From NCBI GenBank assembly GCA_030998225.1, contig JAPYXD010000522.1, positions 8,308,001-8,372,000 of the forward strand: a stretch of DNA of 64,000 nt. Direction: 5' to 3'. Positions 1 to 10,498 of this stretch are shown here, piece after piece (within the stretch, counting starts at the first letter, position 1; each line of letters starts with the position of its first letter). The notes under the pieces are model-generated. The model made no database searches. It saw only the letters and a list, made by a program, of their open reading frames with translations, and was not told the origin of the DNA. A program made the translations under genes and the position numbers. Source of the DNA: Diplolepis rosae (lineage: Eukaryota; Arthropoda; Insecta; Hymenoptera; Diplolepididae).

Positions 1-224
1 GCCTAAGCATGACTCGGCGCTTTATTACGAGATAGCGCCAGGCCTGCCAAGTTCGGGGCGCATGAATTTTCTCCAAATTCTGTATTTTCTAAAATTTATT
101 TTACCGAAATTTGTGTAACCAAAGTACCAATTGCTCTAATTTTTATATTCTCATTTATCACATAAGCTAATGTTCATATTTCTAAATGAATATCTATCCA
201 AATTTTTATATCTCCGAATCATTA

Positions 225-1557
225 CACAGCTCCATAAAAAAAAAGTGTCTTGGGCTAGAAATGAGACCCATCATTTTCTATGGATTTTGACCCGCTAATT
301 ACCAATCTGGAGGCCGTATTGTCGTGGTGTCTCTAGTTTTCACATAACCTCAAAATTGTCGAATTTAAAGAAAAAATTATTTTTTTTTACATGATTTTTA
401 AAAATTAAAAATAGACAAGAAGTATAGTTCGACGTGTTTTGTGTTGAGTTTTTTTGAACAACAGTCTATTTGGTTCAATAACTTTAGGGAAATTACTGAA
501 AATGCCGATATACATGTTTCTTTGAACGTTAGCGTAACATTAAACAAATTAAATTCAGCAGCAACTCGGAACATCTTTTTACTTCGTAGGTACTGTTTAA
601 AAAACAGTGTGACATAATTACAATAAAATTTCGAACGGAAATGTGTTTCATTAGCATAAAAAGCTGCTTGGAGTAGCCAGCTTCTTTACTTTCGAAACTT
701 TTTTTTATCGACGTTCTTGTTCTCTCTTTTTTATTTGATGGCATGTATCTTTCGATTGTCCAACAATAGTCGGCCATCATATTGATATTTGCAGTCTTGC
801 TTAATCATGGAACTGCGGTCAAAAGTAGAAAGCATCCTAGCAACATATTGCTATAACGCTTTTTATCTCATGTAACCGCTCAAGGACTAAGCGTTAGGGG
901 CCTTCCATATACCACGCAGACAATTTTTCACCAACTTTTGACCCCCCCCCCGTGGACATTCGTGGAATTATGACGAACGCCCCCCCCCATTACTCTGTCC
1001 ACGTGGACATATTTTATGAAAATATAGATATAACGAGGGGTGTTATATGTAGAAAGATGCGCAAGCACAATATAAACAATTTGAGTGTACCTCGAGTATA
1101 CCTTGTCTCATTTTAGTATATTTTTTGAGAATTAGAGGAACGGGGGTCCACGTGTATTCTAGCCTGACAGCCCCTCCCCAACCCCTCTTAACAGTCCACG
1201 TGGTATATAGATGGTCCCTTGTGGAACTGTCTACTTAACGACCTTCAAACTTTGAACAGAAGCGCGAGTGATCAAGTGATCAACTGATATGAGGAAATAA
1301 GGTTCTTTTGCAAACTTGAATGGCAAAGAACAATTTCACGATGTTGTGTGATTGAAAGTAGTAACTGTAAAGTCGAAGTTAGAAAAAACATGAATTCCGG
1401 CATTTCCAGTAATTTTGAGTAAATTTTGAGGTTATGTAGAAACTAGGGACAACACGATAAAACGGCCTTTAGATTCGTGATTAGCAGGTTAGAATCCATA
1501 GGAAATGTTGGGTCTCGTTTCTAGCTCAAGACACTTTTATGTGGGGCTGTGTTATTT
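225..1557. mobile_element. Inverted-repeat element inside the foldback
   Basis: Terminal repeats of about 130 bases: 225-365 (ACACAGCTCCATAAAA, GTGTCTTGGGCTAG) against 1425-1557. The contents include an 83-codon minus-strand ORF at 529-780 with no recognisable domain and a smaller inverted-repeat element at 895-1219. Confidence 0.65.
895..1219. mobile_element. CACGTGG-type MITE, copy 1
   Basis: Ends are TAGGGGCCTTCCATATACCA and CCACGTGGTATATAGATGGT. Poly-C tracts lie near both ends, e.g. 947-957. Same family as 60061-61240. Confidence 0.65.
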
Positions 1558-2184
1558 GACATAATTTCCATATTACCAAAACATCATTTAAATTATTTTT
1601 ATTTATTCGAATTATCATTCATCATAATTTTTATATTTCCGAATTACAATTTCTCTTAATTTCCACTTCAACGAATTGTCATGTTACATAGAAAGTATTT
1701 GACCTAAAACACATCCGGCCAAAAAATAACAGCGCCAAATTTAAATACAGTCAATCAGAATTTATAATAATTTTAATAAAAAATTTCGATTGGCTGCATT
1801 TGAATATGGCCGGATGTGTTGTAGTTCAAATGCTTTCTATGTAGCAAGACAATTCGGTGAAGTAGAAATTAAGAGAAATAGTAATTCAGAAATATAAAAA
1901 TTATGATGAATGATAATTCGGATAAATAAAAATTACTTTAAATGATGTTTTGGTAATATGGAAATTATGTGAAATAATGATTCAGAAATATAAAAATCCG
2001 GATACATAGTTATATGGAAATATAAAAATTAAGTTATGTGATAAATCGAAAACATAAAAATTAGAGCAATTGATAAATGAATTTCGGTGAAATAAATTTT
2101 AGGAAATATAGAATTTGGCGAATATTCATGCACCCCAGCAATTTCTATACGGAGTATTATAATTTTTGAGGTTTCAGAATTGGA

Positions 2185-2692
2185 TTAAGAGATCATAACA
2201 CTCGAGGCCCCCCCAAAAAGAGGCTATTTTTAAGAATATTTTAGAGGTTTCTAATATAAATATTGATATAAAACTTATTGGGCTTGAAACATAAACTCTT
2301 AAAATACATAAAAAATTTTTTTTTTATTGATTTTACATATTTTTTGTATACAAAAATGTCAGACAAACAAAATTCTTCGAAAAGTAGATAGGTCGCTTGG
2401 GGAGATGATTTCTCCACGAAGGACCACCTGAACTAGATAAAGCAAAGAGTTTTAGATTTAGTACGACAGAAGCTATATCCTGAACCTCAACCAATAAAAT
2501 TTATGCCAAAATTTTAAAATGGCGGAAATCCTTCGATTTTTTTAAAAGAATTTCCGTCATGTATTTTAAGAGTTTATTTATCAAGCCCAACAAGTTTTAT
2601 ATTAATATTTATATTAACCACCTCTATATAAATTCTTAAATATAGCCTTTTGGGGGGTGGGGGGGGGGGGCTAGAGTGGTATTATCCCTTAA
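2185..2692. mobile_element. TTAA-flanked MITE with 115-bp arms
   Basis: The left end TTAAGAGATCATAACACTCG pairs with right GAGTGGTATTATCCCTTAA, and arms continue through GAGGTTTCTAATATAAATAT. A poly-G run sits in the right arm. A diverged partial copy is at 44600-44970. TTAA flanks suggest piggyBac-type mobilisation. Confidence 0.7.
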
Positions 2693-3184
2693 ATTTCTTT
2701 ACGTAAAGATGTGTATTGTAAAAATTCACTAAAGAGAAAAGTATAATAGGTGAGACTCCTCCTCTTTAGCATTTTTTCGAATCCAGAATTTATTATTAAA
2801 TTCATTTTCCCTGAAAACGGTTAGTCTTACAGAAAAATTTGCTTAATATAAATTGTAGTGGACTATATTTTCTACAATTCATATAATTGGGTCACAGCGC
2901 TATAACGAAAAATACAAAAAGTAGAGAACGTAAAATTTTACAAAAATTCGTTTTTCTTCTTTTTCTATAAAAAAATATTTTTTTACGTTAATAGTGTAAT
3001 TGCAAAAGTTGTTCATCTTCCGAAAACCTACAAAAGTGGTTTAGAACTTTTCTTTCTCCGACTCAGTGCCAGGTCACAGGGAGGAATTTTCTGGGAAGTC
3101 TTTGAAAAACGGTACTTCCTTGCAAATTGTTCATGAATGGAATATATTAAACTCAATATGACGATAACGTTTGATTAGGTATTA
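2693..3184. other. AT-rich stretch, nothing recognised
   Basis: No ORF or clear repeat. The same holds for 3796-4392. Confidence 0.5.
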
Positions 3185-3795
3185 AATAAAAATCTTGTTA
3201 TTTTATACATGGTATTCATCTTGAATGATTATGATGTCATTACCCACTTGGAAACAACTTACGTTGCTGATTAATAAGAAACTTGTTTTGATTATTTGCC
3301 TTGAGTGTAGTGCATTCGTGATTCGAAGGAATATTTAGAGATAAAGAATATAAAAATTTCCCAACATTTCGAGTTTAATTGCAAGTGCAGAATATGAATA
3401 TTAATTTTAATTTTATTTGTCAAACAAATATATCAATAATAGAATCAATGTGAAATGGAGGTATTATTAAGCAATCAAAACAATTCTTTCGATACAGTAT
3501 TTCACTGCGACAATAATTAGAATTGTTAAAACGTTTTGCTTTCAAAGAAGATTTTTTCCGGTGAATTTACTGTGGGAGTCTTATTATTTTTTTCTCGTGC
3601 CTATGTTTTCTATTTTCTTTATCTCTAAATATTCATCCGCGAATCACGAATGTACAACACTCAAGGCAAATAATCGAAAAAAGTTTCTTATTAATTAGCA
3701 AAGTAAGTCATTTCCAAATGAGCAATGACATCATATTCATTTAAGATTAATGCCATGTATAAAATGATAACATTTCCATTTGATATTCTTTACAA
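3185..3795. mobile_element. MITE with about 180-bp inverted arms
   Basis: ATTTTATACATGGTATTCAT (about 3200) pairs with ATTAATGCCATGTATAAAAT (about 3745), and GTGCATTCGTGATTCG with CGAATCACGAATGTAC. No target duplication could be fixed. Confidence 0.65.
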
Positions 3796-4392
3796 AAGTT
3801 CAATTTTTTGCCCGTACTAAGCGGATTAAGATTTGGATCCTCATAAGTGAACCCAAAACGAGTTCCAAATATGCTTTCATATGAAGATATATAATCCAAA
3901 TTTGCAAACTGAAATCAGAACTTTTTAGTTTTGGAAATTAAACAAAAATCATTTGAAATAGCATAAATATTATGAAATTTTATCTGTCATTTTACATACG
4001 TTTGAGAAGTTAACGAGGTTTAGTGAAACGTAATGAAAAGTTGAAGACAAACGGAATGCGAGTCTGTAAGGTGCGGTAATCGTAAAATCACGTCGTGATC
4101 ACTGTACCATGAAGTCTGCTTCTTGAACCATACCTAACAATAAGTTGAAGGCTGGTCGTAAAACTTTTCTAAATCAAGGTGCCTAGTCTTTAACATTCAC
4201 TAAATGCCATTTTTTGCCTGCATTTAACACTTGCTTCCTCTTTTAATAATTAATTAACATTAATAATGGAATTTGTTTCGAAGTTCTTAAAGTAGCTGTT
4301 CAAGTTTGTGGTTTGATGACTATGTACAATAAAATTCAATGAATGCAAAATCCATAGCAAAAATTTAAATAAATTCCTTCCTAAACTATTCT

Positions 4393-4722
4393 TTAAGGCC
4401 ATGTATGACTTATGCGATCCCTACCTTACCGAAACTTGTTTTCGTTCTTGACATTTCTACATTAATTGAGATATCGAGTTAAATTTCAGTAATCAGGTAA
4501 AAAGCACTAAAGAAAATTTATCTGCTCCTAATTATTTATAATTATAAACAAATTTATTTTTGGATTTTTTTTTCATAGTTATACAAATTTACGAGCATTC
4601 TTTACTTCTGTTTACTTAATAACTCAAATTTTCAACGCGATATTTTAATTTTATGTAGGAATGGGAGGGGCGAAAAAAATGTCGGTAAGGTAGGGATCCT
4701 GTAAGTTATATATGACCTTGAA
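4393..4722. mobile_element. Short MITE, TTAAGGCCATG ends
   Basis: TTAAGGCCATGTATGACTTA with GATCCCTACCTTACCGA pairs with TCGGTAAGGTAGGGATC...TATATGACCTTGA. The right TTAA is decayed to TTGA. Confidence 0.6.
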
Positions 4723-4779
4723 AAATTATTCATTGTTGTTTTTGATACTTAAATTAATTTCATGAATATCCACTTGTCT

Positions 4780-4955
4780 TGCAATTGTCCGGTTTGGCCC
4801 TGATCTGAAATAAAATGCCGCAAATAATCTGTGAGTTTAAAGATTCGTTCCACAGATTGGACCCAGAGCGGGTGCGGCGTTTCATTTCAAACTAGGGGAT
4901 GCCCTTTCGAGCCCTAATTGGTACCACGGGAAAAATTCTGCACAGCAATGTTTCG
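4780..4955. repeat. GGCCTGG-family repeat fragment
   Basis: TTTGGCCCTGATCTGAAATA and GGCGTTTCATTTCAAACTAG are arranged as an imperfect inverted repeat. Related pieces occur at 13590, 14455, 41934-43270 and 56400-57020. Confidence 0.5.
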
Positions 4956-5410
4956 GCATTAAGATTTTTTAATACGTATTCCTATTGTAAATCCTTGTAT
5001 AGAAACAAGTATGAGAACCTGCCTTGGTTGCTATGTGGGAACCCATAACGTAACCTTTACAAAAACCTATATTAACGCTTGTGCATTATTGAAAATCGCA
5101 GTATAGGATCCCACGAGGAACCTAATTATATACTAGGGTGTTTGATATTGACGTCATAAAATAAATAAGAATTAATTTTTTTGGCAAAAATAGGTTTGAT
5201 TTCTCAATGTACTTTCAATATACGATCATTCAACTTTTCTATGCTTTCCAAATAACACAATTTGTCAAACCCTCCAAAATACCCTTCTGTTTCCCAATCA
5301 ACTTTTTCGTTTGACTCAAAACGCCTATCACACAGTCGCATCTTTTGAGGTTTGGGAACAGGTAACAGTCGCTCGGAGCCAGGTCTGGAGAATGCGGTGG
5401 ATGCAAAAGC

Positions 5411-5877
5411 TTCTTCTTGTTGTTTGCGGCAGCTTACAATTCTGCAAATAGACATAACTATGCATCATGTAAATGTATCAATGTTAACAATTGAGATTCA
5501 TAGCCACAGAGTAATCAACGCGACAGAAGCAAGCGTAGATGACAGTCGTAGCAAGCATCAAAGTTATATGCTTATATGGAGACTGCACGAAGCAACAGCG
5601 AAGTCCCACATAGACGGCCCGCGCAAACCCACAAAGGAAGGGGAGAGAGGGGGCCATTTCACCAAGCCATATGCCGCAAGCCCTTACGGTATCATACTGC
5701 AAGTCATAAGTTAAACTAAAGTAACTTCACATGCTCAGCCGCGAATTATAATTGGATAGAGAAATGATTAAGTCCAGTGGTCGGCCCATATCGGGCAAAA
5801 GAGAATAATAATAATAGTAGATCAAGAATTATTTACAAACTTAAACTAAAACTAAACACCATGTAAAACAGTCAAAA
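5411..5877 (-). mobile_element. Retroposon fragment with AAG-type tail
   Basis: Flanked by near-identical 16-base copies (CGGTGGATGCAAAAGC at 5395-5410, CGGAGGATGCAAAAGC at 5878-5893). Read on the minus strand, it ends CTATTTGCAGAATTGTAAGC then CAACAAGAAGAA. The same 3' end, 5'-truncated, is at 7387-7452. Long target duplications and a simple tail indicate target-primed reverse transcription. No coding domain is visible, so it is a SINE or a LINE 3' end. Confidence 0.6.
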
Positions 5878-5897
5878 CGGAGGATGCAAAAGCAATT

Positions 5898-6787
5898 GAG
5901 GGGTCCGATGCAATAACAGTAGAGGCGCGCGGCCACAGTGCGGTCACTACCATGTATTTTAGGAGGGTACTTAAAAAAAATGAAAATGAGTATCAGCGCC
6001 GCCAAGTTTTGATAGCAAGAACTAATATCAATGCAAATGAAACGCCCGTCCCCCCAACCCGATGTATTCTAAAGAGCGGAAAATTTTGAAAAATATTGTA
6101 TGGAATCCATTTCATAAATTTAAATGATTTAAAGTTGAAAATAACTTGTGAAAGAATAAAAATACAAGAATTTTTAAATATGAATCACAATGAACAGTTA
6201 AATACTGTACTATTACACGGAGAAAAATAATTGAAGTAATTTTACTCAACTCTGTCGATTAAACTTGGGACTTAAGGACATTTGAACATTTATTAAATCC
6301 TAGTCGGGTAAAATGAATTTGAAAAATACCTAATTCACCCAAAGTGAATATCAATAAGCGTTACATAGGAAATAGTAAGGAGTTGAGTAAAACGTTGTCG
6401 ACGACAGGGCATCACAATGCGTCAGTGGGTTAACCTGAAATGTATAAATATATCACCGACGCTTGAGGTGCTTCGAACGGTAGTTGAGTAAAATGAGCAT
6501 CGGCTGTATTATTTCAACTGGCAATGATATGGTTGCTATGGTTACAACAGTTTAAAAATAACATCGGTAGCGACAATAGCGCCACCACTTGTTGATAGCA
6601 AGCATTATAATTCGTTCTCCTTTTCTCCTATATGAGTGGACCCACTGTGCACGCGGCTTAGTAGCAACGGCAGCGGATACGCAACGCTAGGATTCTTTGG
6701 AATTCAAAGTGAACGAATCCTAGCGTTGCGTACCCCCTCCCGTTCCTACTAGGCCACGCGCCTCTGCTGTTATTGCATCGGACCCTT
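5898..6787. mobile_element. Foldback MITE, arms about 75 bp
   Basis: GGGTCCGATGCAATAACAGT...GCAACGCTAGGATTC on the left is mirrored by GAATCCTAGCGTTGCGTA...ATTGCATCGGACCC on the right. CAATT flanks both sides (5893-5897, 6788-6792). The left arm was later split by the 716-bp element at 5934-6649; without it the unit is about 170 bp. Confidence 0.8.
5934..6649. mobile_element. hAT-like 0.7-kb element, copy 1
   Basis: The ends are CACAGTGCGGTCACTACC and GAGTGGACCCACTGTG. The 8-base flanks CGCGCGGC (5926-5933) and CACGCGGC (6650-6657) differ by one base. It is nearly identical, in reverse orientation, to 36508-37225. There is no transposase ORF. The 8-bp duplication fits hAT or P superfamilies. 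Confidence 0.8.
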
Positions 6788-7386
6788 CAATTCGAAACCC
6801 AATTCATGCTTTTTTGCCTGTGCAATGTTCGATGCATAAGATGGTGCATTATCACCATGAAAAAGGATATTTCTCTTCTTCTAAAGTGGCCGTTTTTACC
6901 TAATTTCGTCAACCAATCGATCTAATAATGCAGCATAATATGCTCCAGTAATTGTCCTTCCTTTCTCAAGGTAGTCGATGGAGATTACTCCATGCGCATC
7001 CCAAAAAACACTAGCCACAACTTTCCCAACCAATTGTTGTGTTTTTGGACGCTTTGGCGCACTTTCACTTTCGATGAAGGAAGTAAGTGGTAACGTCACA
7101 GCTGAGTAAGAGAAATATATAATACTGAAGAACAACCGAAGAGCGCGCTAGTGAGATTTGTAAATAGTAAATCAACATACTAAGCAATTCGCGGAGTTGC
7201 CAATTCTCGGACAGCTAATTGTGGAAGGTGTATGCGCTCATCCGTGTGTACCGTCTCCACTAAAATTATTGTATTAATGACCACGCAACAGCATTAAGTG
7301 CATTAGGTGGCGCTCGCGTGGTAGGTACGGAACTTTTTGTCACAAATAAGTGAAGTACTACCTTAACTCACTGTTTTGACCCTTCG

Positions 7387-7452
7387 GTTGATATGGCTAT
7401 TTGCAGAAGTGCAAGCTGCCACAAACAAGAAAAAGGTCAAGAAGAAGAAGTA
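7387..7452 (+). mobile_element. 66-bp 5'-truncated retroposon
   Basis: Perfect 14-base flanks GTTTTGACCCTTCG (7373-7386 and 7453-7466). The insert contains GGCTATTTGCAGAAGTGCAA and an AAGAAGAAG tail, matching the 3' end of 5411-5877 on the other strand. Confidence 0.65.
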
Positions 7453-7483
7453 GTTTTGACCCTTCGCGTGATTCCGGAGTATA

Positions 7484-8770
7484 CCAGGGGTCTTAGTTGA
7501 AGTTTGCCGGTTTTTTCAATAAAGAAAACACTTAATTCACAAGGGAATCTCAAAAAATTTTTATTCAAAGTATTGACCATTGGATTCTACACATTTTGCC
7601 CATCTTTCAGGCAAATCATGGATATCATTCCAAAAAAACTTTTTCTCTTTCAAGGCAAACCATTCGACGAGCCATTTTTCGACTTCTTCAAAATTGGCGA
7701 AGCGCTGCTCTGCGAGTGAGTGTCCCATCGATGCGAAAAGGTGATAGTCGGACGGGGCGAGGTCTGGAGAGTATGGCGGGTGCGATAATATTTCCCAATT
7801 CAATGCTTTTAACGTGTTCTTCACCACTTTAGCGGTATGAGACGGTGCGATGTCATATTGTAGGATAACTTTGCCATGTCTTCGGGCCCATCCTGGCCGT
7901 TTTTCGATTAACGCATGATTCAAATTGATAATTTGTTGTCGGTAGCGATCCGTATTCACCGTCTCAACAGGTTTTAATAACTCCAAGTACACCACACCAC
8001 ACTGGTCCCACCAAACACAGAGCATTGTCTTAAGGCCAAAGCGATTTGGCCTTGGAGTCGATGGGCCGACCTCACCAGGTGAAAGCCATGATTTTTTCCG
8101 CTTCGGGTTCTCGAAATAAATCCAGTTTTCGCCCCCCGTGACAATTCGATGCAGAAAAGATTTCCTTTCGAACCGTTGAAGCAGCATTTCACAAATGGTT
8201 TTTCGATTTTCCATTTGTCTATCGTTCAGTTGGTGTGGTACCCATTTTCCATACTTTTGGATCTTTCCCATGGCTTTTAAACGTTGGCAAATTGCTCCTC
8301 GGGTCACATTTAGTGTTTGTGCCAATTGCTGTTGCGATTGGGTTGGGTCTTCATCCAATAACCCCTGCAATTCCTCGTCTTCGAACGTTTTCGCTGCACC
8401 AGGATATTCATTGTCTGTTAAATCGAAATCTCCAGTTTTAAATTGACGAAACCATGTCTCACATGTTCTAATCACTGCAGCATATTCACCATAAGTTTCT
8501 ACCAGCAATCGATGAGCTTCAACTGCTTTTTTCTTTTGATGAAATAAGAAAAGCAACGAATTCCGCAAATGCGATTTACTTGGAACGAAACTCGACATAT
8601 TCACTGAGGTAAACAACTATGATGCTATTATTTTGGCAGGATGTAATTGTGTATTTTTGAAAGTTATTGTCCATAGAAAAATATGGCATAGATGCCAAAT
8701 CATAGAAATGTATACATATCTCTAGCGACATCCATGAGTAAAACCGGCAAATTTCATCTAACACGCCTGG
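7484..8770 (-). mobile_element. Mariner 2, Mos1-like, full length
   Basis: 1,287 bp, close to Mos1 length. The left end CCAGGGGTCTTAGTTGAAG and the right end (as reverse complement) CCAGGCGTGTTAGATGAAA share TTTGCCGGTTTT further in, and TA lies on both sides (7482-7483, 8771-8772). It sits in the HHYTPES region of mariner 1, restoring that frame when removed. It is the best preserved transposon here. Confidence 0.93.
7561..8598 (-). CDS. Mariner transposase, uninterrupted, first Asp lost
   Basis: 345 codons from MSSFVPSKSH to ESNGQYFE, the same length as Mos1 transposase (mauritiana subfamily). An in-frame ATG 18 bases upstream is less likely, since MSSFVP is the family start. The N-terminal helix-turn-helix pair (about residues 1-110) binds the terminal repeats; the C-terminal DD34D domain cuts DNA. 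The linker motif WVPHQL is present. The second Asp (YDIAPSHT) and the third (SPDLAPSD) are present with 34 residues between. The first, normally TGDEKW, reads TGGENW: codon GGC at 8131-8133 gives Gly. The protein should therefore bind but not cleave. This loss is seen directly; the effect is inferred from the family. Confidence 0.9.
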   Translation of the reverse strand: MSSFVPSKSHLRNSLLFLFHQKKKAVEAHRLLVETYGEYAAVIRTCETWFRQFKTGDFDLTDNEYPGAAKTFEDEELQGLLDEDPTQSQQQLAQTLNVTRGAICQRLKAMGKIQKYGKWVPHQLNDRQMENRKTICEMLLQRFERKSFLHRIVTGGENWIYFENPKRKKSWLSPGEVGPSTPRPNRFGLKTMLCVWWDQCGVVYLELLKPVETVNTDRYRQQIINLNHALIEKRPGWARRHGKVILQYDIAPSHTAKVVKNTLKALNWEILSHPPYSPDLAPSDYHLFASMGHSLAEQRFANFEEVEKWLVEWFALKEKKFFWNDIHDLPERWAKCVESNGQYFE

Positions 8771-9460
8771 TAATGGTGGATCCATGTTTCATCCATCATC
8801 ACAAATCGACGGAAAAGCTCTTTCGGATTGCGGTTTAAAAAAGGCCAAATTTTTCTCCGAAGTGGTTACACAAATGCGTTTTGAGTTGATTATGAGCAAT
8901 CGCGGCACCCATCTTGCACAGAGTTTTCTTATGCGCAAATTTATATGCAAAATATTGACCACACGCTCACTTGAGATGGATACGGTGTCAGCTATCTAAC
9001 TCACTTTTACTTGCGGGTCGTTCAAAACAATATCGTGGATTTTATTGGTCATTTCTGGTGTAGTGATATCATTTAGACATCCTGGACTTGGTATGGTTTT
9101 TGTGCTCGTACGACCACAACAAAAATTTGGTAAATCACTTCTGGACCATTCCATAAGACGGAGCAGAGTCCGAATAATATTTATCGAGTAGTGTTTAATC
9201 AACACACGAAATCCACTTTTTTCCATCTTTGCGAAAAAATTCATAGGTTGGTTGTTTTCAGATACTGTAACTTGTAAAATAATGAATTTATTTGGCTCAA
9301 ATTTTGACAGAAGAGTTTTGAAGGATGGAACTTGTCAACAATGATAGCCACTTATTATTGGTGGCGGCCTCTCAGAAAAAATAACGTCAATATCGAACAC
9401 CCTATTATCAATTCAACAATATTTTTTTTCATCTATTTATAAATAATCTGTTTAAACTGA

Positions 9461-9860
9461 TTACACAGGTCTACAAAATATGAGGTTTTTTTTACAAAAA
9501 TGATAAGATCCTATCATTTTTCCTGCCATATATCGGTCATTGCGAAACCTGCAATTTTTTGTTCCAATCGGCGATATCTCCGGTTAGAAAAATTAAAATA
9601 ATACATGTGAATAGTGAAATGGAAAGCTAAAAAGAGGCTCTTTTTGATTGTTTTCTCATACTTACAAAATAATAAAAATTCGAGAAGTTATCGATGCTCA
9701 AATATAGCGAAAATCGTGTTTTTTCGCACCTTTAGGTTAGGATTACTGGTAAACCTGACGTGATGGAGCAATTCTGAGCCCGGATTCGGTTTCTTCGCCA
9801 AAATCTACTTCGGAAATGTACCTCAGCTACTCCATAACAAAACCATGTAGACCTGTGTTA
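9461..9860. mobile_element. Short MITE, CACAGGTCTACA ends
   Basis: TTACACAGGTCTACA at the left pairs with TGTAGACCTGTGTTA at the right. Unit of about 400 bp with no ORF. Confidence 0.55.
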
Positions 9861-10189
9861 TCAGTCAGAATTAGTGCATATATATCTTATAAAAAAGATT
9901 TTTCAACAACAAATTTTATACACAATTACTTTATTATGTTTCTTAAACATAAAAAATATTAATCTCTAGATGGCAATTACTCAGATTCACCATTATAGAT
10001 TATAACAAAAAATAATAAAATTAACAAGCATGATTGCCATAAAGAATTAAATGAACAAACACTTAAATTCAATTTGTTTTATACTAGCTACAGCTTCGTC
10101 ATATTTCTTCATTTAATTCTTCATAATAGTAGTGATTGTTAATATTTATCACACTTTTGTTAAAACCTATACACTCTGTAAGTGGCAAC
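9861..10189. other. AT-rich stretch, nothing recognised
   Basis: No exon-like sequence seen. A missing upstream FRRS1-like exon would have to be here, at 11873-13048, or left of the window. Confidence 0.45.
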
Positions 10190-10340
10190 GTCAGTCTGGA
10201 AACTCGGTGAGAGCGAAAGAGAGAGACGATGGGAGGTTTTTTCTGTCTTTGTCTATCCGTACTGCGTTAGAGAGAGACAGCCTAATCGTCCATATCACTC
10301 TCTCTCTCGCCCGAGCTGACAGGTTTCAGGCTGGCTTGTT
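10190..10340. repeat. GAGA-rich imperfect inverted repeat
   Basis: AAACTCGGTGAGAGCGAAAG on the left roughly mirrors CTCTCTCTCGCCCGAGCTGA on the right. It may be a decayed MITE or a GAGA tract. Confidence 0.3.
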
Positions 10341-10498
10341 TCCTCTATCTGTAATATCTCTATGGCTATTCCGGATGTTGTGTCCGTAAACTTAGGAGAT
10401 ATTCAAATCAAAACAATCAAGGCCGTAAGAATTATTTCAGTCATGGGGGGGGGGGGGGATATTGAGGATCCATAAGTTTTATAAGACTTTCACAGCCT

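Larger units (their letters stand above)
55..2136. mobile_element. Large foldback element
   Basis: The left arm is 55-224 plus 1558-1740 and the right arm is about 1780-2136. GGGGCGCATGAATTTTCTCC on the left pairs with GGCGAATATTCATGCACCCC on the right. The left arm is split by the element at 225-1557. Arms are about 350 bases with a short spacer near 1755. No transposase is visible. Confidence 0.75.
5136..9402 (-). mobile_element. Mariner 1, decayed, host of a nest
   Basis: The terminal repeats GGGTGTTTGATATTGACG (left) and CGTCAATATCGAACACCC (right) are each bordered by TA. Minus-strand transposase pieces can be placed in order: N-terminus 9244-8996 (MEKSGFRVLIKH), helix-turn-helix region 8990-8775, central block 7110-6896 (APKRPKTQQ, VFWDAHG), HGDNAPSYA region 6895-6793, C-terminus 5410-5204 (RFESNEKV). 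All are riddled with stops. It is split by five clear insertions (5411-5877, 5898-6787, 5934-6649, 7387-7452, 7484-8770) and by about 270 unassigned bases near 7090-7365. Confidence 0.88.

Noticed and set aside
529..780. 83-codon minus-strand ORF
   Set aside because: No recognisable domain, no splice or start context, and it lies within an inverted-repeat element. Kept only as a note.
5352..5714. 120-codon plus-strand ORF across the mariner 1 C-terminus
   Set aside because: It is antisense to the mariner C-terminus and runs into the retroposon insert; composition is not protein-like.
5934..5940. CACAGTG terminus read as a Transib or RAG-type signal
   Set aside because: No nonamer at 12 or 23 spacing was evident and the target duplication is 8 bp rather than 5 bp.
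10132..10389. 85-codon ORF in a GAGA-rich stretch, considered as an upstream FRRS1-like (Reeler) exon
   Set aside because: No Reeler motif (GFLLQAR-like) and the sequence is low complexity with an inverted repeat.
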